DNA from: Thermocrinis sp.
GTDB lineage: Bacteria; Aquificota; Aquificia; Aquificales; Aquificaceae
Reading direction: 5' to 3'
Assembly (NCBI GenBank): GCA_022759285.1
Contig: JAEMPM010000173.1
Span: 1 to 8,402 of the forward strand
DNA length: 8,402 bases
The translations under genes and the position numbers were made by a program. Below are positions 1 to 6,121 of this stretch, piece after piece (position 1 is the stretch's first letter; each line of letters opens with the position of its first letter). The notes under the pieces were generated by a model, which saw nothing but the letters and a program-made list of their open reading frames with translations, made no database searches and was not told where the DNA came from.

Positions 1-536
1 TCCTCTATAGCTCGGGCGGAGTCGCCGGGCTTCACATCCACACCTTTTATAGCGTCCATAAGCAAGAAAACAAAATAACCCAAATTTATGCCACCAAGGA
101 CTGTATTTTTCACGCAGTAGTCTGTGGCTACTCCACCCACAAAGATCCTTTTTATCCCTCTCTCTCTTAAAAGATCGTCCAGAATTGTTCCCTGAAAGCC
201 CGAGTAGGCATCAAAGTCTCTGCTGGTGCCCTTTGAGATGATGAACTTGTTATCTGCAGGGATTTTTAGGTCCGGATGGAACTGGGCGCCTTCTGTATCT
301 TGTACGCAGTGAGGTGGCCAAATGCCACCGTGTCCCTTAAAGGATATATGGTCCTTTGGGTGCCAGTCCCTTGTGAAAAAAACGGGCAAGTTTGCTTTAG
401 AAAACATTTCAATGTATTGGTTGAGAGGAGCCACTACCTTGTCTCCCTCCGGCACTGGCAAGGCACCGCCGGGCATAAAGTCCCTTTGCACATCTACAAC
501 TATCAGTGCATCGAAGGGCGTGAGCCTCAGCTTCAT
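1..536 (-). CDS. pncA: Nicotinamidase (PncA family), C-terminus beyond window
   Basis: Cysteine hydrolase of the isochorismatase fold that converts nicotinamide to nicotinate and ammonia in the cytoplasm, feeding NAD salvage. The 178 visible residues carry the full family signature: the catalytic triad is Asp15 (in VVDVQRDF), Lys102 (in ISKGTSRDFDAYSGF) and Cys141 (in ATDYCVKNT). The metal-site residues are Asp57, His59 and His63 (TRDWHPKDH) and His76 (WPPHC), matching Asp49/His51/His57/His71 of the Mycobacterium tuberculosis enzyme. The ATG at 536 is preceded by a perfect AAGGAGGT. The reading frame runs off the left edge without a stop, so perhaps 20-40 C-terminal residues are missing from view. 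It is the last visible gene of the minus-strand operon, 23 nt after the glycosyltransferase. Family assignment is very secure; activity on pyrazinamide or related amides cannot be excluded. Confidence 0.95.
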   Translation of the reverse strand, partial: MKLRLTPFDALIVVDVQRDFMPGGALPVPEGDKVVAPLNQYIEMFSKANLPVFFTRDWHPKDHISFKGHGGIWPPHCVQDTEGAQFHPDLKIPADNKFIISKGTSRDFDAYSGFQGTILDDLLRERGIKRIFVGGVATDYCVKNTVLGGINLGYFVFLLMDAIKGVDVKPGDSARAIE

Positions 537-542
537 GGCTAG

Positions 543-550
543 ACCTCCTT
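543..550 (-). promoter_or_regulatory. Strong ribosome binding site of pncA
   Basis: The sequence AAGGAGGT on the minus strand lies 6 nt before the pncA ATG at 536. It is the best Shine-Dalgarno match of the minus-strand genes and fixes the pncA start. It lies in the 23-nt gap after the glycosyltransferase stop, so pncA probably initiates independently rather than by coupling. Confidence 0.85.
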
Positions 551-559
551 AGTTTAAAT

Positions 560-1399
560 CTATCTCCTCCAAAACCTAAAGCCTCTTTTGAGCAGGCTCC
601 AAAGCCTCCTTGGGTTCGTCAAAAGGGATGGCTTGCTAAGAACTGCATGTGTGCATAGCTCCCAGCCAAGCCTTAGCTCTCCAAACCTCATGGCGGTTTC
701 TCCCACATGAAAGAGAAAGTAAGGAAGATATTCCTCTGGCACCTTGTCTTTGTAGTCCTCATAGACCTTATATGTAGCTATCCAAAATTTCTTGTCTCTG
801 CTGGTCCTTTTGGGATGCTCCCTTATAAAAACCTTATTCTCGTCAAGGATTTTTAAACTCAGCCCTTCCAAATAGGACCTAAGAAATATCTCCCAATCTT
901 CCCTCATCACGTACTCATCCTTGTAGCCCAAAAAGGCAGATCTTTTGAAAGCTGTAGCCGATGGATAACCTACCATCCCAGAAAAAACAAGTTCAAGTGG
1001 GTCCTCTGGAAGTTTTTTCCTTGAAACCCTTAAAAGATTCCCTTCGGAGTTTATAAAACTTCTTGGAAAGCTATAAACTATCTGGCTATCCTCTAAATGC
1101 TTTAACACAGACTCAATGTAATCCTCCCTCCAAAGGTCATCGTGGTCCAAAAAGAATATGAACTCTCCCTTAGAAAGTTCCACTCCCTTGTTGCGGGAGT
1201 ATGCCCTCTCCATGTTCTTTTCGTTTCTGTGATAGATCACGGGATATTTTTTAACAACCTCCTGCGTTCTGTCTGTACTGGCGTCATCTATTACGATTAT
1301 CTCTTTGTGTGGATAGGTCTGAGATAGGGCACATTCAATAGCTCGGCAAACGTATTCTTCTCCGTTATAGACGGGTATAATTATGGATACTAAGCTCAC
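560..1399 (-). CDS. Family 2 glycosyltransferase
   Basis: GT-A fold glycosyltransferase of 279 residues, expected to move a sugar from a nucleotide-sugar donor to an unknown acceptor, probably in surface polysaccharide, glycolipid or glycoprotein synthesis. The N-terminus SIIIPVYNGEEYV is the classic start of the GT2 domain. IDDASTD (37-43) binds the nucleotide, DHDD (85-88) is the metal-binding DxD-type motif, and RED at 166-168 before a Trp matches the family's acidic catalytic base region. No membrane segment is obvious; the C-terminus (about 264-279) is rich in Arg, Lys and Trp, which could favour membrane-surface association (inference). The start is a GTG at 1399 that overlaps the TGA of the dehydroquinate synthase gene (GTGA). 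The nearest purine-rich site, GGAGG at 1416-1420, is unusually far (16 nt), so translational coupling is likely. Donor and acceptor cannot be told from sequence. Confidence 0.9.
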   Translation of the reverse strand: MSLVSIIIPVYNGEEYVCRAIECALSQTYPHKEIIVIDDASTDRTQEVVKKYPVIYHRNEKNMERAYSRNKGVELSKGEFIFFLDHDDLWREDYIESVLKHLEDSQIVYSFPRSFINSEGNLLRVSRKKLPEDPLELVFSGMVGYPSATAFKRSAFLGYKDEYVMREDWEIFLRSYLEGLSLKILDENKVFIREHPKRTSRDKKFWIATYKVYEDYKDKVPEEYLPYFLFHVGETAMRFGELRLGWELCTHAVLSKPSLLTNPRRLWSLLKRGFRFWRR

Positions 1400-2373
1400 T
1401 TTTCTATAATGGTTTCCTCCACTTTCATGCCAAAGTGTCTGCCCTCGGATTCTATGTATCCGAGCACTTCATCCCCCTCCTTTAGCTCTGCCACCGATAT
1501 GGGCGTGCCATCTGGTCTTGTTAGCCTTATGGTTTCTGCATTCTGCAACACCGCACTAATTTTTTTATTGTTTGCCTTTCCTTCCACCAAAAGCATAGGT
1601 CTTCTCTCCACTTTAGCCCTTCCCACATAGACAACCCTTCCTTTTCCTTTGTAGTCATAGACCATTACCTCATCTCCTGCCTTTAACTCACAAAGATACT
1701 TAGTCTTGTTGTTGGGGAGTCTTATGTACATATGCACCGCACCCGCATTAACCCTAAAAGGTCTTGATGCTACATAAGGGTTCTCCTCCGTCTCCGCATG
1801 CACCAAGAACATGCCCCCGGAAGAGTTGCCCACCAACATGCCCTCTCCCCTGTTTAAGAGAGATGTGGTATCCACACAGACCCTGTCTCCCAAACCCAAA
1901 GGTAAAATCCTTGTGATCTTTACCACAACAAGGGGAAGGGTTTCCTCTCCCTCTTCCAAAACCTTCCCCACTTTTTTTATAACATTTATATCTTTGCTCT
2001 TTAGGACCACTCCCTTTACGCCCTTTTCTAAGATCTTTATGGCAGTTTTTGCTTCTTCTTCATTTTTCACCACTGCGTAAAGTTCTTCCCTCTGAGCTAT
2101 GAGGTTTTCCAAAGGGATTATAGTCCAGTCAGTGGTTTCCACCACTACCTTCACATTGGGTGGATACTTTCCCGCCCTCTCTTCATCTTCTTTGCTCTTT
2201 ATTAGCACATACTCAAAGTCCCTCCCTTCCTTAAAAACCTCAATCCTTCCTAACCTTTTGACCTCTTCCTCCTTATCTGGGTCGTTTAGGATGATTGCCT
2301 TTGCCCCTGCCTCAATGGCACTAGTAATTAGCTTCTTATCATACTCTTCTGCCCAATACCAAAACTCTTTCAT
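1396..2373 (-). CDS. aroB': Archaeal-type 3-dehydroquinate synthase (DHQS II)
   Basis: Protein of 325 residues in the MJ1249 family (3-dehydroquinate synthase II), unrelated to classical AroB. In methanogens this enzyme makes 3-dehydroquinate by NAD-dependent oxidative deamination and cyclisation of 2-amino-3,7-dideoxy-D-threo-hept-6-ulosonate, itself made from aspartate semialdehyde and a deoxyketohexose phosphate, bypassing DAHP. The family's conserved block is clear at 160-217: [19 protein letters not shown], then [14 protein letters not shown] (181-194) and [13 protein letters not shown] (204-216). The C-terminal part (about 225-325) has two repeats of a KAGDEV / KEGDEV element (231-236 and 298-303), suggesting paired beta-barrel-like units. 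The start is an ATG at 2373, 8 nt after the hemC stop, with no Shine-Dalgarno but a TATAAT box immediately upstream. The stop overlaps the glycosyltransferase start. Family is confident; whether it works in aromatic synthesis depends on a partner gene outside the window. Confidence 0.88.
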   Translation of the reverse strand: MKEFWYWAEEYDKKLITSAIEAGAKAIILNDPDKEEEVKRLGRIEVFKEGRDFEYVLIKSKEDEERAGKYPPNVKVVVETTDWTIIPLENLIAQREELYAVVKNEEEAKTAIKILEKGVKGVVLKSKDINVIKKVGKVLEEGEETLPLVVVKITRILPLGLGDRVCVDTTSLLNRGEGMLVGNSSGGMFLVHAETEENPYVASRPFRVNAGAVHMYIRLPNNKTKYLCELKAGDEVMVYDYKGKGRVVYVGRAKVERRPMLLVEGKANNKKISAVLQNAETIRLTRPDGTPISVAELKEGDEVLGYIESEGRHFGMKVEETIIEK

Positions 2374-2380
2374 GGAAAAG

Positions 2381-2386
2381 ATTATA
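2381..2386 (-). promoter_or_regulatory. Possible internal -10 box before aroB'
   Basis: A perfect TATAAT on the minus strand overlaps the hemC stop codon (TAA at 2384-2382) and ends 7 nt before the aroB' ATG at 2373. Transcription starting about 7 nt downstream would begin at or next to the ATG, giving a leaderless mRNA. The aroB' gene has no Shine-Dalgarno, which fits. No good -35 hexamer is seen 16-18 nt upstream, and the AT-rich stop codon makes a chance match plausible. Confidence 0.35.
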
Positions 2387-3293
2387 AACCATAGATTTCT
2401 TTTAGTATTTCCTTTCCTCCTTCTCTTAGTAACCTCTGGGCTAGCCTTTTGCCTACCTCTTCCGCTTCTTGCAAGCTACCCTCTTCATAACCCTCCAAGA
2501 ACCTCTCGCCCTCCAAATCCGAGAGAAAGCCCTTTATTTTTACACGATCCCCCTCTATCCAAGCGTAAGCTCCTATTGGCACCTGACAGCCCCCTTGCAA
2601 TTCCCTCAAAAAAGCCCTCTCACACACAGCCCTAAGCCAGCTTTCCTCGTGATTGAGCACTTTTACAAGGTTAATAACCCTCTCATCCTCAGCCCTGGTC
2701 TCTATTGCCAGACTACCTTGCCCCACTGCAGGGATAAAATCTTCCAAAACCTGGCTAATTTCATCAGAAAGTCCCATTCTTTTTACTCCCGCATAGGCTA
2801 AAACTATGGCATCATACAGTCCTTCCTTTAGTTTTTTCAGGCGTGTATCCAAATTTCCCCTGAGAATTTCCACCTTTAGATCCCTTCTTCTTCTCTTTAT
2901 TTGCACCTGTCTGCGCAAGGATGACGTGCCTACTACTGCACCAGGGGGTAACTCCTCCAACTTAGCGCCATTCCTTGATATTAGAACATCGTATGGCTCC
3001 TCCCTTTCCGTTATGGCAGAGAGAGTTAGTCCCTCGGGTATTATCATGGGCACATCCTTTAAGGAATGTACCGCTAGGTCTATTTCACCCGCAAGGAGGG
3101 CATTTTCTATTTCCTTTACAAAAAGCCCCTTTCCGCCAATCTTTGCTAAGGGTGCATCCAAGATCTTGTCCCCAGTGGTTGTAATAAGCACAAGCTCCAC
3201 CTTGCAACCCAAAGCCTCTAACTTTTCTTTAACAAAGTTTGCCTGCCAAAGGGCTAATTTGCTCTTTCTGGTGCCAAGCCTAAGCAGAGTCAT
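2382..3293 (-). CDS. hemC: Hydroxymethylbilane synthase (porphobilinogen deaminase)
   Basis: Cytoplasmic enzyme that joins four porphobilinogen units into hydroxymethylbilane, the third common step of tetrapyrrole (heme, siroheme) synthesis. At 303 residues it has the normal family length. Visible motifs are [13 protein letters not shown] (6-18), HSLKDVP (76-82, with Asp80 matching the catalytic Asp84 of E. coli), GTSSLRRQ (122-129), LRGNLDTRL (144-152), [10 protein letters not shown] (165-174) and VGQGSLAIE (190-198). Cys236 in [11 protein letters not shown] is the attachment point of the dipyrromethane cofactor. The ATG at 3293 overlaps the TGA of the upstream DUF190 gene (ATGA), with only a weak AAGG-type site, so translation is probably coupled. 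Aquificaceae need abundant cytochromes, but the link to fluoride genes and aroB' looks like housekeeping packing rather than pathway logic. Function is essentially certain. Confidence 0.97.
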   Translation of the reverse strand: MTLLRLGTRKSKLALWQANFVKEKLEALGCKVELVLITTTGDKILDAPLAKIGGKGLFVKEIENALLAGEIDLAVHSLKDVPMIIPEGLTLSAITEREEPYDVLISRNGAKLEELPPGAVVGTSSLRRQVQIKRRRRDLKVEILRGNLDTRLKKLKEGLYDAIVLAYAGVKRMGLSDEISQVLEDFIPAVGQGSLAIETRAEDERVINLVKVLNHEESWLRAVCERAFLRELQGGCQVPIGAYAWIEGDRVKIKGFLSDLEGERFLEGYEEGSLQEAEEVGKRLAQRLLREGGKEILKEIYGL

Positions 3294-3616
3294 GCCCTAA
3301 TTACCTTAACCTTTTCCACGGTTATAAGCCCATCTTTAACCATCTGGGCTATCTCAGGAAGCACTTGGTCAATCTTTTCTTGGCAGTCTATGATCTCCAC
3401 CACTATAGGGAGGTCCGAGGAGAGTTTGAAGGGACTTGCTTTATGTAGCACGGAAGACTTGCCATAACCCAATATGCCCCTGAAGACGGTGGCACCTGCT
3501 ATGCCTCTATTCCTGCAAAATTCCACCAGGTGCTTGTAAAGAGGCTTCCTTTCGTACTTAGCGTCCTCTCCAAAAAATATACGCACCAAAACCGCCTCTT
3601 CGCACTTCATAGCCAT
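3290..3616 (-). CDS. DUF190 family PII-like protein (downstream of crcB)
   Basis: Small protein of 108 residues in the DUF190 family (COG1993), which has a ferredoxin-like fold resembling PII signalling proteins and often sits beside crcB. Family features seen: [19 protein letters not shown] (9-27), [15 protein letters not shown] (38-52), LPIVVEIID (69-77) and [11 protein letters not shown] (96-106). It carries no catalytic motif or membrane segment. A role as a ligand-sensing regulator of the fluoride channel is inferred from context only. Two in-frame ATGs are possible: 3616, and 3610, where ATGA overlaps the crcB TGA as at other junctions in this operon; the second may be the true start (106 residues). 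Neither has a clear Shine-Dalgarno, so coupling to crcB is likely. Its stop overlaps hemC by 4 nt. Identity to the other DUF190 copy here is about 40 percent by eye. Confidence 0.9.
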   Translation of the reverse strand: MAMKCEEAVLVRIFFGEDAKYERKPLYKHLVEFCRNRGIAGATVFRGILGYGKSSVLHKASPFKLSSDLPIVVEIIDCQEKIDQVLPEIAQMVKDGLITVEKVKVIRA

Positions 3617-3981
3617 CTACCCACATTGTAGCCCAAAAATGTCAAAAACAAACCCACAAGATTTGTGCCCATAAAATAGGCAAAAAACTTTAAATATTCC
3701 CCGTTTACTATTAGGTTAAAGCTCTCGTAAGAAAAGGTAGAGAAGGTGGTAAAACCACCCAACAGTCCTGTTATCAAAAAAGCCCTAAGTTCTACAGATA
3801 TATCCAACTTTTCCACCAAATAGGAGAAGAAAAAGCCAATAAAAAAGGCACCCATTAAATTGACCATCAAGGTTCCCACAGGAAATTCTACACCAAACTT
3901 TTTTTGCAAAAACTTTGAAAGATAAAACCTTAAAAGGGAGCCTGTAGCCCCACCTATAGCTATGGCTAAGAAGATACCCAT
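3607..3981 (-). CDS. crcB: Fluoride channel CrcB/FluC
   Basis: Inner-membrane fluoride-specific channel that lets cytoplasmic fluoride escape and protects enzymes such as enolase and pyrophosphatase. At 124 residues it is full length, with four hydrophobic segments at about 2-20, 36-56, 65-90 and 97-120. Signature motifs are GGATGSLLRF (10-19, with Arg18), GTLMVNLMGAFFIGF (36-50, with the conserved pore Asn41) and GFTTFSTFS (76-84), which holds the break in helix 3, the structural sodium site and the Phe-box residues Phe80 and Phe83. Proteins of this family work as dual-topology homodimers, which fits the presence of a single copy. The ATG at 3981 overlaps the upstream DUF190 gene by 16 nt, with GAGAGG about 8-9 nt before it. 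It is flanked by DUF190 genes on both sides. No fluoride riboswitch was recognised upstream. Confidence 0.96.
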   Translation of the reverse strand: MGIFLAIAIGGATGSLLRFYLSKFLQKKFGVEFPVGTLMVNLMGAFFIGFFFSYLVEKLDISVELRAFLITGLLGGFTTFSTFSYESFNLIVNGEYLKFFAYFMGTNLVGLFLTFLGYNVGRWL

Positions 3982-4286
3982 ACTTGTGCCCTCTCAATGG
4001 TTATAAGTCCTTTTTTTACATACTTTGTGAGCTCCTCCAAAAGGCTATTTACCTTTTCCTCCTTTTCCACAAACTCTACCACCACAGGAAGGTTGTAAGA
4101 TAGCGCCTCAATGCCTTCGTAGTGATACTCGCCCGTAGTTCCGTAGCCCATTATTGCCTTCAAAACCGTTGCACCACCCACACCCTTGCTTTTTAAAAGC
4201 TTTAAAAGCTTGGAATATAGCCTTTCTCCCTCAAGCTCAGCATCTTCCCTCATAAAAATTCGCACCAAGAGATAATTATCAACCAC
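3966..4286 (-). CDS. DUF190 family PII-like protein (first gene of operon)
   Basis: Second DUF190 (COG1993) protein, 106 residues, heading the minus-strand operon. It shares the family blocks LLVRIFMREDAELEGERLY (6-24), GVGGATVLKAIMGYG (35-49), LPVVVEFVE (66-74) and GLITIERAQV (93-102) with its neighbour, but differs at most surface positions and in the central loop (49-62, rich in Tyr, Gly and Glu, against a Ser/Lys-rich stretch in the other copy). The GTG at 4286 is the only good start; no Shine-Dalgarno precedes it, while a TAAAAT box lies just upstream, so the mRNA may be leaderless. It overlaps crcB by 16 nt, suggesting coordinated production. By analogy with PII-like proteins it may form trimers and bind a small ligand; the ligand and its effect on CrcB are unknown. 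Confidence 0.9.
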   Translation of the reverse strand: MVDNYLLVRIFMREDAELEGERLYSKLLKLLKSKGVGGATVLKAIMGYGTTGEYHYEGIEALSYNLPVVVEFVEKEEKVNSLLEELTKYVKKGLITIERAQVWVSS

Positions 4287-4292
4287 AGGAAA

Positions 4293-4298
4293 ATTTTA
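4293..4298 (-). promoter_or_regulatory. Candidate -10 box of the DUF190-crcB operon
   Basis: TAAAAT on the minus strand (one mismatch to TATAAT) ends 6 nt before the GTG at 4286. A start site at the usual 7-nt distance would fall on or within a base or two of the GTG, implying a leaderless transcript, and the lack of any Shine-Dalgarno agrees. No convincing -35 hexamer lies 16-18 nt upstream; TTGAAT on the same strand is about 27 nt away, which is too far. Confidence 0.4.
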
Positions 4299-4336
4299 TC
4301 AGATACTTTTGGAATAGGCTAGTTCATTCAACCTAA

Positions 4337-4359
4337 AAGATGTATTTTTTTCTCATCTT
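4337..4359. repeat. Short inverted repeat between divergent promoters
   Basis: AAGATG at 4337-4342 is mirrored by CATCTT at 4354-4359, with an 11-nt T-rich spacer. It lies roughly in the -35 region and upstream of the nuoE -10 box, a position suited to a regulator operator. The arms are only 6 bp, so chance is a real possibility. The T run is inside the loop, which argues against an intrinsic terminator. Confidence 0.25.
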
Positions 4360-4376
4360 CCATTGCCAAACTGGAT

Positions 4377-4382
4377 TATAAT
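4377..4382 (+). promoter_or_regulatory. -10 box of the nuoE operon
   Basis: A perfect TATAAT ends 10 nt before the nuoE ATG at 4393. A start about 7 nt downstream would be near 4389-4390, leaving a leader of only 3-4 nt. There is no Shine-Dalgarno before nuoE. The -35 position at the standard 17-nt spacing (4354-4359) reads CATCTT, a poor match, so an activator or a relaxed -35 would be needed. Confidence 0.55.
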
Positions 4383-4392
4383 TTACACTTAA

Positions 4393-4857
4393 ATGCTACC
4401 ACCAGAACTTGAACAAAAACTTTTAGAACATGCCAACTATTTCCCCAGAAAGGAACAAGCAATACTTCTGTGCTTGCATGAGGTACAGGACTACTACGGT
4501 AACATCCCTACCTTTGCTTTGGAAAGGGTTGCCCAGATACTGGGTCTACCTCTCAATCATGTGGAAAGTGTGGTTTCCTTCTATGATATGTTTGATAGGG
4601 GCGAGCCTGCCAGACACCGTATAAGGGTGTGCGTAAGCGTTGTGTGTAATCTGATGAACAAACAGAGACTGCTGGACGCTATAAAGAAATATCTTGGCAT
4701 TGGGGTAGGGGAAGTCACAAAAGATGGACGGTTTAAGCTTGTAGCGGTGCAATGCCTTGGCGCGTGCTCAGAGGCACCTGTCTTTATGGTGGATAATGAC
4801 ATCTACAAATTTGAAAGTGAGGAGAAGCTCTATGAAATCCTATCCAAATATACTTAA
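4393..4857 (+). CDS. nuoE: NADH-quinone oxidoreductase subunit NuoE
   Basis: The 24-kDa-type subunit of respiratory complex I, part of the peripheral NADH-oxidising module in the cytoplasm, carrying the [2Fe-2S] cluster N1a. At 154 residues it has the thioredoxin-like ferredoxin domain at about 70-154, preceded by a helical region (1-65). Cluster ligands are Cys80 and Cys85 (VCVSVVC) and Cys121 and Cys125 (CLGAC). From memory, Aquifex aeolicus NuoE is about six residues longer at the N-terminus but otherwise very similar, with its ligands shifted by six. The ATG at 4393 has no Shine-Dalgarno and lies 10 nt after a TATAAT box. It overlaps nuoF by 26 nt. Homologous subunits occur in NAD-reducing hydrogenases and formate dehydrogenases, but the resemblance to the Aquifex complex I subunit favours NuoE. 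Confidence 0.95.
   Translation: MLPPELEQKLLEHANYFPRKEQAILLCLHEVQDYYGNIPTFALERVAQILGLPLNHVESVVSFYDMFDRGEPARHRIRVCVSVVCNLMNKQRLLDAIKKYLGIGVGEVTKDGRFKLVAVQCLGACSEAPVFMVDNDIYKFESEEKLYEILSKYT
4819..4824 (+). promoter_or_regulatory. Ribosome binding site that fixes the nuoF start
   Basis: GAGGAG inside the end of nuoE lies 7 nt before the ATG at 4832. This, with the protein's homology beginning at that Met, selects 4832 over the longer in-frame ATG at 4757, whose 25 extra residues read as an out-of-frame copy of nuoE. Confidence 0.8.
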
Positions 4858-6121
4858 CATTTATGCAGAGACCACTTTGAACCTCTTGCTAAAGAGGGCA
4901 AAAAAACCTAAAGTCCACACCATAGAAGACTACCTTAAGGATGGTGGCTATCAGGCTTTGGAAAAAGCCCTCAATATGAGCCCTGAGGAGATCATTGAGT
5001 GGGTGGATAAAAGTCAGCTAAGAGGTAGAGGTGGGGCAGGCTTTCCCACCGGCAAAAAGTGGAAGTTTGCAGTCCAAAACCCAGCACCTCGTTATTTGAT
5101 TTGCAACGCAGACGAGTCGGAACCCGGCACCTTCAAAGACCGAATACTCATAGAAAGGGACCCACACCTTCTCATAGAGGGTATTATCATATCCGCTTAT
5201 GCCATAGGGGCAAACCAAGCATTCATATACATAAGGGGCGAGTATCCGGCAGGATACTACATACTGCGGAATGCAATAGAGGAAGCAAAGGCCAAGGGCT
5301 TTTTGGGAAAAAATATCCTTGGCTCTGGCTTTGACCTGGAGATCTATGTGGCCAGAGGAGCGGGTGCATACATATGCGGAGAGGAAAGCGCCCTAATAGA
5401 GTCCTTAGAGGGCAAAAGGGGATTTCCAAGAATAAAACCTCCCTATCCAGTACAGTATGGTCTCTTTGGAAGACCTACAGTGGTTAACAATGTGGAAACC
5501 CTTTGCAACATCCCCCTTATCGTGGGTATGGGTTGGGAAGAATACAGATACATAGGACCCAGCGACTATCCGGGACCGAAGCTCTTTCCGGTCAGTGGCA
5601 AGGTAAAAAAGCCCGGGGTTTATGAACTTCCCATGAATACCACTCTAAGGGAGGTTATATACAAGTACGCTGGTGGAACCTTAGGGAACAAAAAGGTAAA
5701 GGCAGTGTTTTCCGGCGCCCTAGACTGCTTTTCTGCAGAAGAACTGGACATACCCATGGACTACTCCCCATTTGGCTTTGGGGGCACAGGAACGGTAATA
5801 GTGTTAACAGAAGATGATGATATAGTTAAGGCATGCTTGGATATAGCAGAATTTTATGCTCACGAAAGCTGTGGGCAGTGCACTCCATGCCGGGTAGGTA
5901 CCTACGAACAGGCGCATCTTCTAAAGAAACTCATAGAGGGCGATGCTACACCTGAGGACTGGGAGGGCTTTCAATTTGTTAATAAACATATACAGCCTAC
6001 AGCTATATGCGGTTTAGGTGCAGTGGCAGGCAGGCTTATAAGACAGACCATGCAAAAGTTCCCGGAGGAGTGGGAGAGGTATGTAGGTAAAATCAAGGAG
6101 GTAGTCCATGGAACATCTTAA
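4832..6121 (+). CDS. nuoF: NADH-quinone oxidoreductase subunit NuoF
   Basis: The 51-kDa-type subunit of complex I: it binds NADH and FMN and passes electrons to the [4Fe-4S] cluster N3 and, with NuoE, on toward quinone. It has 429 residues from the ATG at 4832. [14 protein letters not shown] (64-77) and the [14 protein letters not shown] region (91-104) form the FMN/NADH site, with [21 protein letters not shown] (174-194) completing the Rossmann-like part. A ubiquitin-like (SLBB) domain lies at about 250-335. The C-terminal helical bundle holds the N3 ligands Cys347, Cys350, Cys353 (SCGQCTPC) and Cys393 (ICGLGA), the same numbers as in Aquifex aeolicus as I recall it. It overlaps nuoE by 26 nt and glyA by 14 nt. 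No nuoG or other complex I gene follows, so this module is encoded apart from the rest. Confidence 0.97.
   Translation: MKSYPNILNIYAETTLNLLLKRAKKPKVHTIEDYLKDGGYQALEKALNMSPEEIIEWVDKSQLRGRGGAGFPTGKKWKFAVQNPAPRYLICNADESEPGTFKDRILIERDPHLLIEGIIISAYAIGANQAFIYIRGEYPAGYYILRNAIEEAKAKGFLGKNILGSGFDLEIYVARGAGAYICGEESALIESLEGKRGFPRIKPPYPVQYGLFGRPTVVNNVETLCNIPLIVGMGWEEYRYIGPSDYPGPKLFPVSGKVKKPGVYELPMNTTLREVIYKYAGGTLGNKKVKAVFSGALDCFSAEELDIPMDYSPFGFGGTGTVIVLTEDDDIVKACLDIAEFYAHESCGQCTPCRVGTYEQAHLLKKLIEGDATPEDWEGFQFVNKHIQPTAICGLGAVAGRLIRQTMQKFPEEWERYVGKIKEVVHGTS
6095..6102 (+). promoter_or_regulatory. Strong ribosome binding site of glyA
   Basis: A full AAGGAGGT lies 5 nt before the glyA ATG at 6108, within the last codons of nuoF. 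It fixes the glyA start and indicates efficient initiation despite the 14-nt gene overlap. Confidence 0.9.

Larger units (their letters stand above)
4287..4392. other. Divergent intergenic region with both operon promoters
   Basis: This 106-nt AT-rich gap separates the minus-strand DUF190-crcB-hem operon from the plus-strand nuoE operon and must hold the promoters of both. It contains -10-like boxes close to each start codon, a small inverted repeat, and a run of seven T at 4344-4350. No open reading frame, structured RNA or fluoride riboswitch consensus was seen. Confidence 0.7.

Noticed and set aside
276..542. 88-codon open frame on the plus strand at the left end
   Set aside because: It is antisense to pncA, whose catalytic and metal-binding residues are intact in the minus-strand frame.
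1396..2373. Classical AroB dehydroquinate synthase
   Set aside because: There is no AroB-type NAD-binding motif or zinc-binding His/Glu pattern; the conserved blocks match the archaeal MJ1249 family instead.
2099..2635. 178-codon open frame on the plus strand across aroB' and hemC
   Set aside because: It lies wholly antisense to two well-recognised genes, its protein is low-complexity (Ser, Leu, Phe, Pro rich), as expected of an antisense shadow, and it matches no family I recognise.
2806..3300. 164-codon open frame on the plus strand across hemC
   Set aside because: Antisense shadow of hemC with Ser/Phe/Pro-rich composition and no recognisable domain.
4344..4350. T run as an intrinsic terminator
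   Set aside because: No gene on the plus strand ends into this region, and the T run lies in the loop of the weak inverted repeat instead of after a GC-rich stem.
4363..4368. TTGCCA as the -35 box of nuoE
   Set aside because: It is close to the consensus but only 8 nt from the TATAAT box, far below the 16-18 nt needed.
4287..4392. Fluoride riboswitch ahead of the DUF190-crcB operon
   Set aside because: crcB genes often have this RNA, so it was looked for on the minus strand. The conserved GGCGATG-type start with its pairing segment and pseudoknot bases is not present, and the apparent leader is far too short.
4757..4831. Longer NuoF starting at the ATG at 4757
   Set aside because: The 25 extra residues are simply nuoE codons read in another frame. 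The ATG at 4832 has GAGGAG at the right distance and begins where NuoF homology begins.
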